DNA of 64,000 bases from NCBI GenBank assembly GCA_964410105.1, contig CAYPFY010000005.1, positions 136,493-200,492 of the forward strand, given 5' to 3'. Of this stretch, positions 27,515 through 36,295 are shown piece by piece. The stretch's first letter is position 1; every line of letters starts with the position of its first letter. This DNA is from CAYPFY01 sp964410105 (lineage in GTDB: Bacteria; Bacteroidota; Ignavibacteria; UBA10030; SZUA-254). Both the position numbers and the translations under genes were made by a program. The notes beneath the pieces were generated by a model that was not told the origin of the DNA, did not search any database, and saw only the letters and a program-made list of their open reading frames with translations.

Positions 27515-27520
27515 ATTATA
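27515..27520 (-). promoter_or_regulatory. Possible -10 box of the TM2-DUF2752 pair
   Basis: A perfect TATAAT on the minus strand, 33 bases before the TM2 start codon. No convincing -35 element lies at 16-18 bases, so this is a weak prediction. Confidence 0.3.
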
Positions 27521-27565
27521 CGCAGAGCAGGGCTCCGAGTTTAACCGGGAAGGGAGACCGGCTGC

Positions 27566-28216
27566 CTAGTGATCCGGCTTAATCGAATAGAGAATGAACC
27601 CCTGGGACTGGTAACTTGACAGGACAGTCTGCGCCGAGAGAGTAATCTTCACATCCGGCAGGAGCTGATCCTTCGTCACATCGCGCCAGGCCATGGCCTG
27701 GCCGCAGACGATGATGCGCGTCCCCGCCTTCTGCAGATCCTGGATCATCTTGACGTTGGGATTATCGACGGCATGCTTTTTCCTATAAAATTCGTTATTC
27801 AGGAGCACCTCGATACCGGAGCCATGCACGACCAAGACGGGAGAAATGTTCTTGAGAGGGATGCCGGAAGCAATATGCATATTGAGGACCCTGGCGACCT
27901 CATCAAGACTCTGATTAAACTCCGCCGATAGCGAATCGGGATTTTTCGTTGTAACTTCGAACAACAACTTGTATTCGCTCTTCGGGTCAGGAACTTCGGC
28001 AGGATCGGCAACAGGAATGACGGCTGTCCTCCGTCCCCCCTTAATCAGGGGGTATTGAGCGACTGAAAGAAGTTTTTCCGTTCGGAGGGAATCCTTTACC
28101 ATCTTGGCGTGGGCGAGGCTATCGCTCGAGGCCTGAGGCTTTTCAATTCCGGCGGATTGGGACGGAGAGACGGATCGTAGGATGTCAAGGCAAAACAGAA
28201 CGATGATAGGCCTCAT
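27566..28216 (-). CDS. DsrE/DsrF-like family protein, probably exported
   Basis: A 216-residue protein. Its C-terminal two-thirds follow the DsrE-like fold (KLLFEVTTKNPDSLSAEFNQSLDEVARVLNM-type start, ISPVLVVHGSG, then a lone Cys in IIVCGQAMAW). DsrE proteins act in sulfur transfer, but many stand-alone members are uncharacterised. The N-terminus MRPIIVLFCLDIL... is hydrophobic and may be a signal peptide. The open frame continues to 28318, but those codons read through the tRNA-Pro gene, so the ATG at 28216 was chosen. Confidence 0.75.
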   Translation of the reverse strand: MRPIIVLFCLDILRSVSPSQSAGIEKPQASSDSLAHAKMVKDSLRTEKLLSVAQYPLIKGGRRTAVIPVADPAEVPDPKSEYKLLFEVTTKNPDSLSAEFNQSLDEVARVLNMHIASGIPLKNISPVLVVHGSGIEVLLNNEFYRKKHAVDNPNVKMIQDLQKAGTRIIVCGQAMAWRDVTKDQLLPDVKITLSAQTVLSSYQSQGFILYSIKPDH

Positions 28217-28277
28217 AATTGTTGTCCGAAGTATAATGAAGCCCCCGATGGTCGTTACAGCACCTGGGGGAAAGTCG

Positions 28278-28352
28278 TCGGGATGGCGAGATTCGAACTC
28301 GCGACCTCCTGCGCCCAAGGCAGGCGCGCTAACCGGGCTGCGCTACATCCCG
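28278..28352 (-). tRNA. tRNA-Pro (anticodon TGG)
   Basis: A cloverleaf can be folded on the minus strand. It has a CGGGATG/CATCCCG acceptor stem, a GCGC D stem, and a CCTGC/GCAGG anticodon stem with loop CTTGGGC (anticodon TGG). The T arm is GCGAG-TTCGAAT-CTCGC and the discriminator is A. CCA is not encoded. A TAAAAT box about 16 bases upstream (28368-28374) may be its -10 element. Confidence 0.97.
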
Positions 28353-28540
28353 TTTTGATTCCGGGGGATTTTAGCCCCCTCCCACGCCCCTGACATCGCA
28401 TACGAGGGGCGGGAATCACGTGTGGAATATACTCAGTTCGGGGAGAACTCGCAATCGACCATGTGCGTGAGGCTCCCTGTAAGACTCAGCTGGACCCGAC
28501 GGGACGGAAGGTTTGGAGAGTCCATCTTGATACACTAAGA

Positions 28541-28568
28541 TTGTGACCCGTTGGTAATCATTTATTAT
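28541..28568 (+). promoter_or_regulatory. Possible promoter of the thioredoxin-like gene
   Basis: TTGTGA, 16 bases, TATTAT on the plus strand, placing a start near 28575 and a leader of about 27 bases. Prediction by eye. Confidence 0.35.
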
Positions 28569-28601
28569 TCAACGCAGGACGAAACCGACAAGGTGAAGCG
28601 T

Positions 28602-29126
28602 ATGAGAATCAAAACTCTCTTTATTTTGACCATCCTTGCAACGCTGGCGATATCGCGCACCGGGGCCCAGGAAGATCGAGCGTTGGTAGGACGGGTTGCT
28701 CCCGAACTCTCCGGCGGGGAATGGATCAACGCGAAGCCACTCACCCTCTCGAAGCTCCGGGGCAAGCCCGTACTCCTGGAATTCTGGACATATGGGTGCA
28801 TCAACTGCCTGCACACGATTCCCACCGTCAACGAGTGGGCCCGAATATTTGGAAATAAACTCGTCATCATCGGAGTCCACACGCCGGAATTCGACCACGA
28901 AAAAGTGCTTTCGAACGTGAGGAGCAATGTTAAGAAGCTGAACATAACCTATCCTGTCGTCACCGATAATGACTACTCCACGTGGGATGCGTACCACCAG
29001 AGATATTGGCCTGCGATGTACATCATCGACCAGAAAGGCATCATACGGCATGTCCACATCGGGGAAGGCGACTACAGGGCAACGGAAAGAATCATCCAAT
29101 CGATCATCAACCAGGGTGAGAACTGA
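28602..29126 (+). CDS. Exported TlpA/DipZ-like thioredoxin-fold protein
   Basis: A 174-residue protein with a signal peptide (1-22, cleavage after GAQ-like residues) and a redoxin fold with active-site C66-I-N-C69 in WTYGCINCLHTIP. This pattern is typical of the DipZ/TlpA-like periplasmic group. It probably reduces or oxidises disulfides outside the cytoplasm. The ATG at 28602 was chosen because AAGGTG lies about 6 bases before it and the signal peptide begins there, although the frame is open from 28551. It is divergent from the tRNA-Pro gene and 202 bases before the aquaporin gene. Confidence 0.88.
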   Translation: MRIKTLFILTILATLAISRTGAQEDRALVGRVAPELSGGEWINAKPLTLSKLRGKPVLLEFWTYGCINCLHTIPTVNEWARIFGNKLVIIGVHTPEFDHEKVLSNVRSNVKKLNITYPVVTDNDYSTWDAYHQRYWPAMYIIDQKGIIRHVHIGEGDYRATERIIQSIINQGEN

Positions 29127-29328
29127 GAGAAAACCCGTTTTCCCGGGGAGGGTGAGTACAGCCGATTCGTCGGGCGGGGATTCTCCGATTCGATCTCGAA
29201 GAAATCGAAGGGCTCCCTTTTCGTTAAGAAAATTCGAACAGGAAGATAGTCACTGGATGGGGTTGGAGGAGGGTGGGGAGTGCAGCAATCCGCGCTGGGA
29301 AAAATAATGAGACCTTTGGACGAATAGC

Positions 29329-30099
29329 ATGGGCGGTATTTTTCGAAAACACTGGCCGGAATATCTGATGGAGGGGGCGGCGCTGGGCCTGTTCATGCTC
29401 TCCGCGGGCTTCTTTACGACTCTTCTTGAGAACCCCGGGTCGGCGGTACGCGGCTGGATCGGGGACGCATTCACGCGGCGGATCATCATGGGAGCGGCGA
29501 TGGGGCTCACGGCCGTGGGCATCATCTATTCACCGTGGGGCAGGCAATCGGGAGCCCACATGAATCCGGCGGTGACTCTCACCTATTACCGGCTGGGAAA
29601 AGTGAGAGGGTGGGACGCGTTTTTTTACGCCTTGTTCCAGTTTACTGGGGGGACGGCCGGGATCCTCCTGGCCAGCCTACTTCTCGGCCATGCGATCACC
29701 GTACCGGAAGTCAACTACGCGGTCACCGTGCCGGGGAATGAGGGATCGCGGGGAGCGTTCATCTCTGAACTGGCCATTTCATTCATCCTCATGTCCGTTA
29801 TCCTGAGGAGTACCAGTGATCCCCGGCTCGGGCGGTGGACGGGGGTATTCGCGGGCGTACTCATTGCGCTCTACATCACCTTTGAGTCGCCCCTGTCCGG
29901 CATGAGCATGAACCCTGCGCGCACGTTCGCCTCCGCCGTGCCGGCCCGCGTATGGACTGCATTCTGGGTGTACTGCACGGCTCCGCCGCTGGGCATGCTC
30001 CTGGCGGGGGAAATTCATCGCGCAAAGAAATTCTGTGCAAAGCTTCACCATCACAACAACAAACGGTGCATCTTCTGCGGATCGATGCGCGAGGAATAA
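29329..30099 (+). CDS. MIP-family channel (aquaporin/glycerol facilitator)
   Basis: A 256-residue inner-membrane protein with about six helices. It carries both signature half-helices, HMNPAVTL (NPA at 79-81) and SMNPARTF (around 195). It should conduct water or small neutral solutes. The C-terminus carries an unusual Cys/His-rich tail (FCAKLHHH...RCIFCGS) that could bind a metal or sense redox state. It is followed after 21 bases by a small frame with a strong ribosome site and then the carbohydrate-oxidation genes. Confidence 0.93.
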   Translation: MGGIFRKHWPEYLMEGAALGLFMLSAGFFTTLLENPGSAVRGWIGDAFTRRIIMGAAMGLTAVGIIYSPWGRQSGAHMNPAVTLTYYRLGKVRGWDAFFYALFQFTGGTAGILLASLLLGHAITVPEVNYAVTVPGNEGSRGAFISELAISFILMSVILRSTSDPRLGRWTGVFAGVLIALYITFESPLSGMSMNPARTFASAVPARVWTAFWVYCTAPPLGMLLAGEIHRAKKFCAKLHHHNNKRCIFCGSMREE

Positions 30100-30120
30100 G
30101 CACCTGGCTAGGAGATTTTT

Positions 30121-30255
30121 ATGGCAACATCTGATATCATGAAAAGCATGAATGTCGGAAAATACCGGGCCGTGACCGTCTGGTGCAGGCGCTTCGGAGT
30201 CAACTTCGGCACGGCACCGCTCGCGCCGGAGTCTAATTCTCAGAACGCGGTGTAA
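30121..30255 (+). CDS. Predicted 44-residue small protein
   Basis: A short frame from ATG 30121 to TAA, starting MATSDIMKSMNVGKYRAVTV and ending with a polar Asn/Ser tail. An AGGAG box six bases before the ATG is among the best ribosome sites in the window. It fits exactly between the aquaporin and the GMC oxidoreductase, whose own ribosome site overlaps this stop. No domain or family is recognised. It may encode a real small protein or be a remnant. Confidence 0.45.
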   Translation: MATSDIMKSMNVGKYRAVTVWCRRFGVNFGTAPLAPESNSQNAV

Positions 30256-30267
30256 GGAGAAATGGTC

Positions 30268-31875
30268 ATGAATCGCGAGAACCATTACGACGTCATCATC
30301 ATCGGGACGGGAGCGGGGGGCGGGACGCTGGCGTATGCGCTTGCGCCCACCGGGAAGAGAATTCTGCTCCTTGAACGGGGCGGCTATGTACCTCGCGAGA
30401 AGGACAACTGGAGCACCCGGGCTGTCAACGTCGAAGGGAGGTACAGCACAAAAGAAGAATGGCGCGACCGGGACGGGAGGGTCCTCCATCCTCACACCAA
30501 CTATTACGTGGGGGGCAATACCAAATTCTACGGAGCGGCGCTTTTCCGGCTGCGCAAAGAGGATTTTGGCGAGCTGCGGCATCACGGCGGCATCTCCCCC
30601 TCGTGGCCGATCTCCTACGACGAGCTCGAGCCGTTCTACACCCGGGCAGAGCACCTTTACGAGGTTCATGGAGAGCGGGGGGCCGATCCGACGGAGCCGT
30701 GGGCGAGCGCTCCCTACCTTTACCCGGCGGTCAGTCACGAGCCCCGGATCGAGCGACTTGGGGAGGACTTTCAGCGGGCGGGGTGCAGGCCTTTCCATGT
30801 GCCCCTGGGAATCAGAATCGACGAGACAAATCCCGTTCGCAGTAAATGCATACGATGTAACACTTGCGACGGGCATCCGTGCCTCGTCGGCGCAAAATCG
30901 GACGCCCAGACAATCTGTGTCGACCCCGCCATCGGGTATCCCAACGTCACCCTGTTGACTGACAGTTACGTCAGCCGGCTGGAGACCGACAGTTCGGGCC
31001 GTGAGATTTCAAAAATCCATGTCGAGCGGGGCGATGTGAAGGAAACATATTCGGCGGACATCGTGGTTGTCTCGTGCGGTGCCATAAATTCAGCGGCGCT
31101 CCTCTTGCGCTCTGAAAGCGAGAAGCACCCGCGGGGCCTCGCGAACAGTTCCGGGGTCGTTGGCCGTCACTACATGGGGCACGTAAACTCGATTTTGATG
31201 GCGGTATCGAAGTGTCCTAATCCGACAATTTTTCAGAAAACGCTTGCCCTCAACGACTTCTACCTGAAATCCCCCGAGTGGAATTATCCGATGGGACACA
31301 TCTCATTCGTCGGCAAGCTGGATGCGGACACGCTCTCCGCCGGCGCACCGGCCATTGCGCCGGGGTGGACCCTGGAGCTGATGGCAAAGCATTCGCTTGA
31401 TTTCTGGCTGACGTCGGAGGATCTGCCGGATCCTGAGAACAGGGTCACGGTCGACAGGGACGGGAAGATCCGTCTGGCGTACCTGCCCAACAACGAGGAG
31501 GGTCACCGGAGGCTCACCTCCAGGCTGAAGGAGCTCATGAAGCAGACATCCTGTGAAATACATGGAAAAGGGTGCCATCAGGGGCTTTTTTCAAGAAACC
31601 TGTACATCGGCCAGCGGATCCCGCTGGCGGGGGTAGCCCATCAGAACGGGACCATTCGGTTTGGTAACGACCCAAACACGTCGGCCCTGGACCGCAATTG
31701 CAGGGCACATGATGTAGAAAATCTGTACATTGTCGATGCCAGTTTCTTCCCGTCGAGCGGGGCCGTTAATCCGGCCCTGACGATCATGGCGAATGCGTTG
31801 CGGGTGGGGGAGCATCTGAAGCAGCGGTTGGGGGCGAGGCAACCCGAATCCGTCATGAAGGGAGTGAGGGCATGA
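30268..31875 (+). CDS. GMC-family FAD-dependent oxidoreductase
   Basis: A 535-residue glucose-methanol-choline oxidoreductase. The N-terminal FAD loop reads GTGAGGGTLAYAL, followed by the ribose-binding LLLERGG. A mid-protein cysteine cluster KCIRCNTCDGHPCL is common in one GMC subgroup and may hold a structural feature. The C-terminal domain ends in DASFFPSSGAVNPALTI. Such enzymes oxidise alcohol groups of sugars or sterols; the acceptor is unknown. GTAAGGAG is the ribosome site; ATG 30268 has better spacing than ATG 30262, which adds two residues. It leads a block with sugar hydrolases and glucose dehydrogenase. Confidence 0.9.
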   Translation: MNRENHYDVIIIGTGAGGGTLAYALAPTGKRILLLERGGYVPREKDNWSTRAVNVEGRYSTKEEWRDRDGRVLHPHTNYYVGGNTKFYGAALFRLRKEDFGELRHHGGISPSWPISYDELEPFYTRAEHLYEVHGERGADPTEPWASAPYLYPAVSHEPRIERLGEDFQRAGCRPFHVPLGIRIDETNPVRSKCIRCNTCDGHPCLVGAKSDAQTICVDPAIGYPNVTLLTDSYVSRLETDSSGREISKIHVERGDVKETYSADIVVVSCGAINSAALLLRSESEKHPRGLANSSGVVGRHYMGHVNSILMAVSKCPNPTIFQKTLALNDFYLKSPEWNYPMGHISFVGKLDADTLSAGAPAIAPGWTLELMAKHSLDFWLTSEDLPDPENRVTVDRDGKIRLAYLPNNEEGHRRLTSRLKELMKQTSCEIHGKGCHQGLFSRNLYIGQRIPLAGVAHQNGTIRFGNDPNTSALDRNCRAHDVENLYIVDASFFPSSGAVNPALTIMANALRVGEHLKQRLGARQPESVMKGVRA

Positions 31876-31890
31876 ATCGTCCCTGAATAT

Positions 31891-32226
31891 ATGCAGCCAA
31901 CATGGTCGGCATTTTTCTTGGAAACCACTCAAGGACCTTGGGGGGACGGCATTAGTGTGGAGGCAATCGGCATGACGGTACCGGACATGGACCGCTCGGC
32001 CGATCTTTATTCCCGAGTATTGAATCCCAAAAAAACATCGGACCGGGAGGTCTGGGCTCCGGAGCACGAGCATTTCGAAATTGGATTCCTGAAGTACGAA
32101 CATCTGCGGGACGGTCGCCCGGCGCTTCCTGACCTGAAACGCAACGACATCGCCCACTGGCAGACGTCGCCGGAGGGCATCAATCCGGAGGGGCATATCA
32201 TGAAAACCATCGGAAGGGGCCGCTGA
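31891..32226 (+). pseudogene. Shortened VOC (glyoxalase/dioxygenase-fold) remnant
   Basis: A 111-codon frame containing IGMTVPDMDRSADLYSRVL, the start of a VOC beta-alpha-beta-beta-beta module. It then jumps to a later family segment (YEHLRDGRPALPDLKRNDIAHWQT) and ends with PEGHIMKTIG, resembling the DPDGH terminal motif. The middle of the first module and most of the second are missing, so an internal deletion is likely. VOC proteins need two paired modules for metal binding, so this product is unlikely to be active. It sits between the GMC and NDH-2 genes. Confidence 0.55.
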
Positions 32227-32250
32227 TCGCGGGGAGGAGAACTGGCAGGC

Positions 32251-33597
32251 GTGGAACAGAAAAAAACAAAAATCATCATACTCGGCGGAGGTTTTGGGGG
32301 AATCTACGCCGCGCTCGAACTCGAGAGATCCCTGGCGGGGGACGACAACGTCGAAATCCTCATGGTCAACAAGGACAACTTCTTCCTCTTTACCCCGATG
32401 TTGCATGAGGTGGCGGCGAGCGATCTGGATGCGTCGAACATCGTGAACCCCATACGGAAAATGTTGAAGAAGGTCCAGTTCTTCAAGGGTCCGGTCGACG
32501 CGGTCGATCTTGTGGGAAGGACGGTGACAGTTTCGCACGGGGAGGAGCGGCACACGCACGTGTTGCGTTACGATCATCTGGTATTGGCCCTGGGCACAAT
32601 CACGAATTTCTACAAAATCCCGGGGCTTGCGGAGCGGGCCTTGACCATCAAGACAATCGGCGACGCCATCATGCTTCGCAACAGGCTCATCGAGCACATG
32701 GAGCAGGCGGACTTCGAATGTGCGGGGGAGGAGCGGGACGAGCTCCTGACGTTCGTCGTTGCTGGCGGAGGGTTCGCGGGGGTCGAGACCGTGGCGGGCA
32801 TCAACGATTTCCTCAGGGCCGCCGTGAGATTCTACCCGCATCTCAATGAGAAAAACATACGCGTCGTCCTCGTCCATTCCGGCGAAGAAATCCTGCCGGA
32901 GCTTGGCGGGGAACTCGGCCGGTATGCGCGGAAAGTTTTAAGGGAAAGAAACGTGGAGATTCTTACGAAGACCCGGGTAACGAAGATCGATGATCACGGC
33001 GTGCATCTCAATAATGGAAGCTCGATCAAATCACGGAGCCTCGTGTGGACGGCGGGAACGTCGCCGAATCCGCTCATGACGACACTTCCGTGCGCGGGCG
33101 CTGCGGGCAAAATGCATGTGAACGGGTATCTCGAAGTCGAGGGGTGGCCGGGCGTATGGGCGCTGGGGGACTGTGCGATCATACCCGATCCCGACACGGG
33201 GGCCCCCTACCCACCGACGGCCCAGCATGCGCTTCGCGAGGGGAGGGTCCTTGCGCGGAACATCGCTGCGACCATCCGGGGAGGGCGCAAGAGGCCGTTC
33301 AGGTTCAAGAGCATCGGGCTCCTTGCGTCCATCGGGAGGAGGACGGGCGTTGCCCGTATACTCGGCATAAATTTTCACGGTTTTATTGCGTGGTGGTTAT
33401 GGCGGACAATCTATCTGAGCAAGCTGCCGCGGGCTGAAAAGCGCCTCCGCGTCACACTCGATTGGACGCTCGACGTATTCTTCTCGAAAGACCTGGTCCA
33501 ATTCGCGACCCATCGTGCCCCTACCGTCTCGCACGTCCATCCCGGCGGGGGTAATATTGCTGTCCCTGTCGACGGGTCCGAAAAAACGCTAATCTAA
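32251..33597 (+). CDS. ndh: Type II NADH dehydrogenase (NDH-2)
   Basis: A 448-residue single-subunit flavoprotein that oxidises NADH and reduces quinone without proton pumping. Two Rossmann loops are visible: ILGGGFGGIYAALELE for FAD and VVAGGGFAGVETVAG for NADH. ALGDCAIIPD...YPPTAQHALREG closes the FAD site. The C-terminal region is amphipathic, as expected for membrane attachment. It starts with GTG about 12 bases after GGAGGAG. In context it could reoxidise NADH made by the neighbouring glucose dehydrogenase. Confidence 0.92.
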   Translation: MEQKKTKIIILGGGFGGIYAALELERSLAGDDNVEILMVNKDNFFLFTPMLHEVAASDLDASNIVNPIRKMLKKVQFFKGPVDAVDLVGRTVTVSHGEERHTHVLRYDHLVLALGTITNFYKIPGLAERALTIKTIGDAIMLRNRLIEHMEQADFECAGEERDELLTFVVAGGGFAGVETVAGINDFLRAAVRFYPHLNEKNIRVVLVHSGEEILPELGGELGRYARKVLRERNVEILTKTRVTKIDDHGVHLNNGSSIKSRSLVWTAGTSPNPLMTTLPCAGAAGKMHVNGYLEVEGWPGVWALGDCAIIPDPDTGAPYPPTAQHALREGRVLARNIAATIRGGRKRPFRFKSIGLLASIGRRTGVARILGINFHGFIAWWLWRTIYLSKLPRAEKRLRVTLDWTLDVFFSKDLVQFATHRAPTVSHVHPGGGNIAVPVDGSEKTLI

Positions 33598-33616
33598 CTC
33601 TCACGGGAGAACAACC

Positions 33617-36295
33617 ATGACAGAAGAGCGAAAGCGGTTGAAGGAGGCCAAATCGGGGAGGGCAAACTGGAAGAGGTGGGGGCCGTATCTCACCGAGCGC
33701 CAATGGGGCACGGTGCGGGAAGATTACAGCCCCGGCGGGACGGCCTGGGAATATACGTCTCACGACATGGCCCGGAGCAAGGCCTACAGATGGGGCGAAG
33801 AGGGTATCGCTGGCATCAGCGACGAGGCTCAGTCAATCTGCTTCTCGCTCGCGCTCTGGAACGGGAAGGACGCGATCCTCAAGGAGAGAATGTTCGGACT
33901 GACCGGGAACGAGGGAAACCATGGGGAGGACGTCAAGGAACTCTACTACTATCTGGACAGCACACCGACCCACTCATACATGAAAATGCTGTACAAATAC
34001 CCCCAGTCGGAGTTCCCGTATGCACGGCTTCTTGAGGAAAACCGTCGCTTGGGGAAACAGGATCCGGAGTTCGAGCTGCTGGACACCGGGGTGTTCAATG
34101 ACGACAGATATTTCGACATTTTTGTCGAGTACGCCAAGGCCACTCCGGAGGACATCCTCATCAGAATAACCGTACACAACCGCGGGCCCGAGGATGCAGA
34201 CATTCACATCGTTCCGCAGATCTGGTTCCGGAACACATGGTCATGGGGGTACGACCCGTACAAGCCGGGGCTTTCCGGCCATGCCGAGAAGGCAGTAGAA
34301 ATCGATCACAGGGAGCTCGGCAAGAGGTGGCTCTACTGTGAAGGGGCGGACGAGCTGCTTTTCTGCGAAAACGAGACGAACTTCATGCGTCTCTACGGGC
34401 TCAATCATACGCGGTCATTCCCCAAGGATGCGATCAACGACTACATCGTTCACGGCAGGAAGGAATCGGTGAACCCGGTAAGGAAGGGGACGAAGGCGGC
34501 GGCGCATTACGTGCGGTCGGTGCCGGGGGGCGGATGGGTCACCCTGAGACTAAGGCTGAGCGACATGCAGGACACTGCTCCGTTTTCCACCTTCGGCGAG
34601 ATTTTCGGGACGAGGAACCTGGAGGCGGATTTGTTTTACGCCGAGATACAAGGCGGGATCAGGGAGAGCGATGCGAGAAATGTGCAGCGTCAGGCCTTCG
34701 GCGGGATGATGTGGTCGAAGCAGTTTTATTATTATGACGTCCCGCAGTGGCTGCGGGGCGATCCGGGGCAGCCTCCGCCGCCGGCGGAACGGCTTCGCGG
34801 AAGAAACAGCGGATGGACTCACCTCAACAACGCGGAGATCATCTCCATGCCGGACAAGTGGGAATACCCGTGGTATGCGGCGTGGGATCTCGCGTTTCAC
34901 ACCATACCGATCGCCACGATCGATCCCGACTTTGCCAAGGAGCAGCTCGTTCTATTGACCCGGGAATGGTACATGCATCCGAACGGGCAGCTACCGGCCT
35001 ACGAATGGTCGTTTTCGGATGTCAACCCGCCCGTGCATGCCTGGGCGGCGTGGCGCGTCTACAAAATCGACTCAAAAATCTCGGGAAAACCGGACACCGA
35101 TTTTCTCGAAGGGGTATTTCACAAACTCCTTTTGAATTTCACCTGGTGGGTAAACCGGAAGGACGAAGAGGGAAGGAACATCTTTCAGGGAGGGTTTTTG
35201 GGCCTCGACAATATCGGCGTCTTCGACCGGAGTTCGGTTCTTCCCACGGGAGGGCACATCGAGCAGGCGGACGGCACGAGCTGGATGGCGATGTACTCAC
35301 TCAACATGCTCAGGATTTCCCTTGAACTTGCGCGGACGAAACCCATCTATCAGGATCTCGGAACAAAATTCTTCGAGCATTTCCTCTACATCGCCGGGGC
35401 GATGGCGAACATCGGCGGAGAGGGAATCGACCTGTGGGATTCCGGGGATGAATTTTTCTACGACGTCCTCCACACGCCCCACGGGCTGACGCCCCTGAAA
35501 GTCCGTTCGATGGTAGGATTGATACCGTTGTTCGCGGTGGAAACCCTGGAGCCGGAGCTTCTCGACAGCGTGCCGGAGTTCAAGCGCCGCCTCGAGTGGT
35601 TCTGTCATTACCGGCCGGATCTGGCGGCGCTCATATCCCGATGGCGGGAGCCGGGGATGGGCGAGAGAAGACTGCTGTCGCTGCTTCGCGGCCACAGGAT
35701 GAAGCGCATTTTGCGCCGAATGCTCGACGAGACCGAATTCCTGTCGGATTATGGAATCAGGGCCTTATCGCGGTATCACAGGGACAATCCGTACGTCTTC
35801 CATGCAAACGGCAACCCCCTGACGGTCGATTACCAGCCGGCCGAATCGACGAGCACCCTGTTCGGAGGCAATTCGAACTGGCGGGGCCCCATATGGTTCC
35901 CGGTAAACTTCCTCATCATCGAATCGCTCCAGAAATTTCATCATTATTACGGCGACGACTTCAAGATCGAATGCCCGACCGGATCGGGGACGTTCATCAC
36001 GATCGAGGAGGCGGCGAACGAGCTCTCATTGAGGCTCACCAGAATATTCCTCCGGAACGGGCGTGGAGAGCGTCCGGTCTTCGGAAAAAATCAGAAAATG
36101 CAGAGCGATGTCCATTTCCGGGACTATATCCCGTTCCACGAATACTTCAATGGCGATACGGGGGCCGGAGTGGGAGCGTCTCACCAGACCGGATGGACGG
36201 GCCTCGTTGCAAAACTCCTGCAACCCAGGTCGGTCAGCGTGGAAAAAGGCCGCGTGCGGACGAAAACAGCCCTGCCTGAGGAGACGGTATCATGA
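33617..36295 (+). CDS. GH63/MGH1-like alpha-glucosidase
   Basis: An 892-residue protein of the mannosyl-oligosaccharide-glucosidase-like (alpha/alpha)6-barrel family (GH63 and relatives). It lacks a signal peptide, so it is cytoplasmic. Recognisable parts are the N-terminal REDYSPGGTAWEYTSHDMARSKAYRWGEDG-like segment and WDLAFHTIPIATIDPDFAKEQL in the barrel. Others are GFLGLDNIGVFDRS, QADGTSWMAMYSLNML and the terminal GASHQTGWTG. Bacterial relatives cleave alpha-linked glucosides or glucosylglycerate-type solutes; the substrate here is unproven. The stop overlaps the glucose dehydrogenase start by 4 bases. Confidence 0.88.
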   Translation: MTEERKRLKEAKSGRANWKRWGPYLTERQWGTVREDYSPGGTAWEYTSHDMARSKAYRWGEEGIAGISDEAQSICFSLALWNGKDAILKERMFGLTGNEGNHGEDVKELYYYLDSTPTHSYMKMLYKYPQSEFPYARLLEENRRLGKQDPEFELLDTGVFNDDRYFDIFVEYAKATPEDILIRITVHNRGPEDADIHIVPQIWFRNTWSWGYDPYKPGLSGHAEKAVEIDHRELGKRWLYCEGADELLFCENETNFMRLYGLNHTRSFPKDAINDYIVHGRKESVNPVRKGTKAAAHYVRSVPGGGWVTLRLRLSDMQDTAPFSTFGEIFGTRNLEADLFYAEIQGGIRESDARNVQRQAFGGMMWSKQFYYYDVPQWLRGDPGQPPPPAERLRGRNSGWTHLNNAEIISMPDKWEYPWYAAWDLAFHTIPIATIDPDFAKEQLVLLTREWYMHPNGQLPAYEWSFSDVNPPVHAWAAWRVYKIDSKISGKPDTDFLEGVFHKLLLNFTWWVNRKDEEGRNIFQGGFLGLDNIGVFDRSSVLPTGGHIEQADGTSWMAMYSLNMLRISLELARTKPIYQDLGTKFFEHFLYIAGAMANIGGEGIDLWDSGDEFFYDVLHTPHGLTPLKVRSMVGLIPLFAVETLEPELLDSVPEFKRRLEWFCHYRPDLAALISRWREPGMGERRLLSLLRGHRMKRILRRMLDETEFLSDYGIRALSRYHRDNPYVFHANGNPLTVDYQPAESTSTLFGGNSNWRGPIWFPVNFLIIESLQKFHHYYGDDFKIECPTGSGTFITIEEAANELSLRLTRIFLRNGRGERPVFGKNQKMQSDVHFRDYIPFHEYFNGDTGAGVGASHQTGWTGLVAKLLQPRSVSVEKGRVRTKTALPEETVS

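Noticed and set aside
28217..28318. N-terminal extension of the DsrE-like protein
   Set aside because: These codons translate the tRNA-Pro gene (the GAGGREFESRHPD-type artefact), so the ATG at 28216 is used.
29779..30876. 365-codon minus-strand frame over aquaporin and GMC genes
   Set aside because: It would overlap three plus-strand features and contains no recognisable domain.
31591..32877. 428-codon minus-strand frame across GMC, VOC remnant and ndh
   Set aside because: It spans the junctions of three plus-strand genes with good motifs and shows no family pattern of its own.
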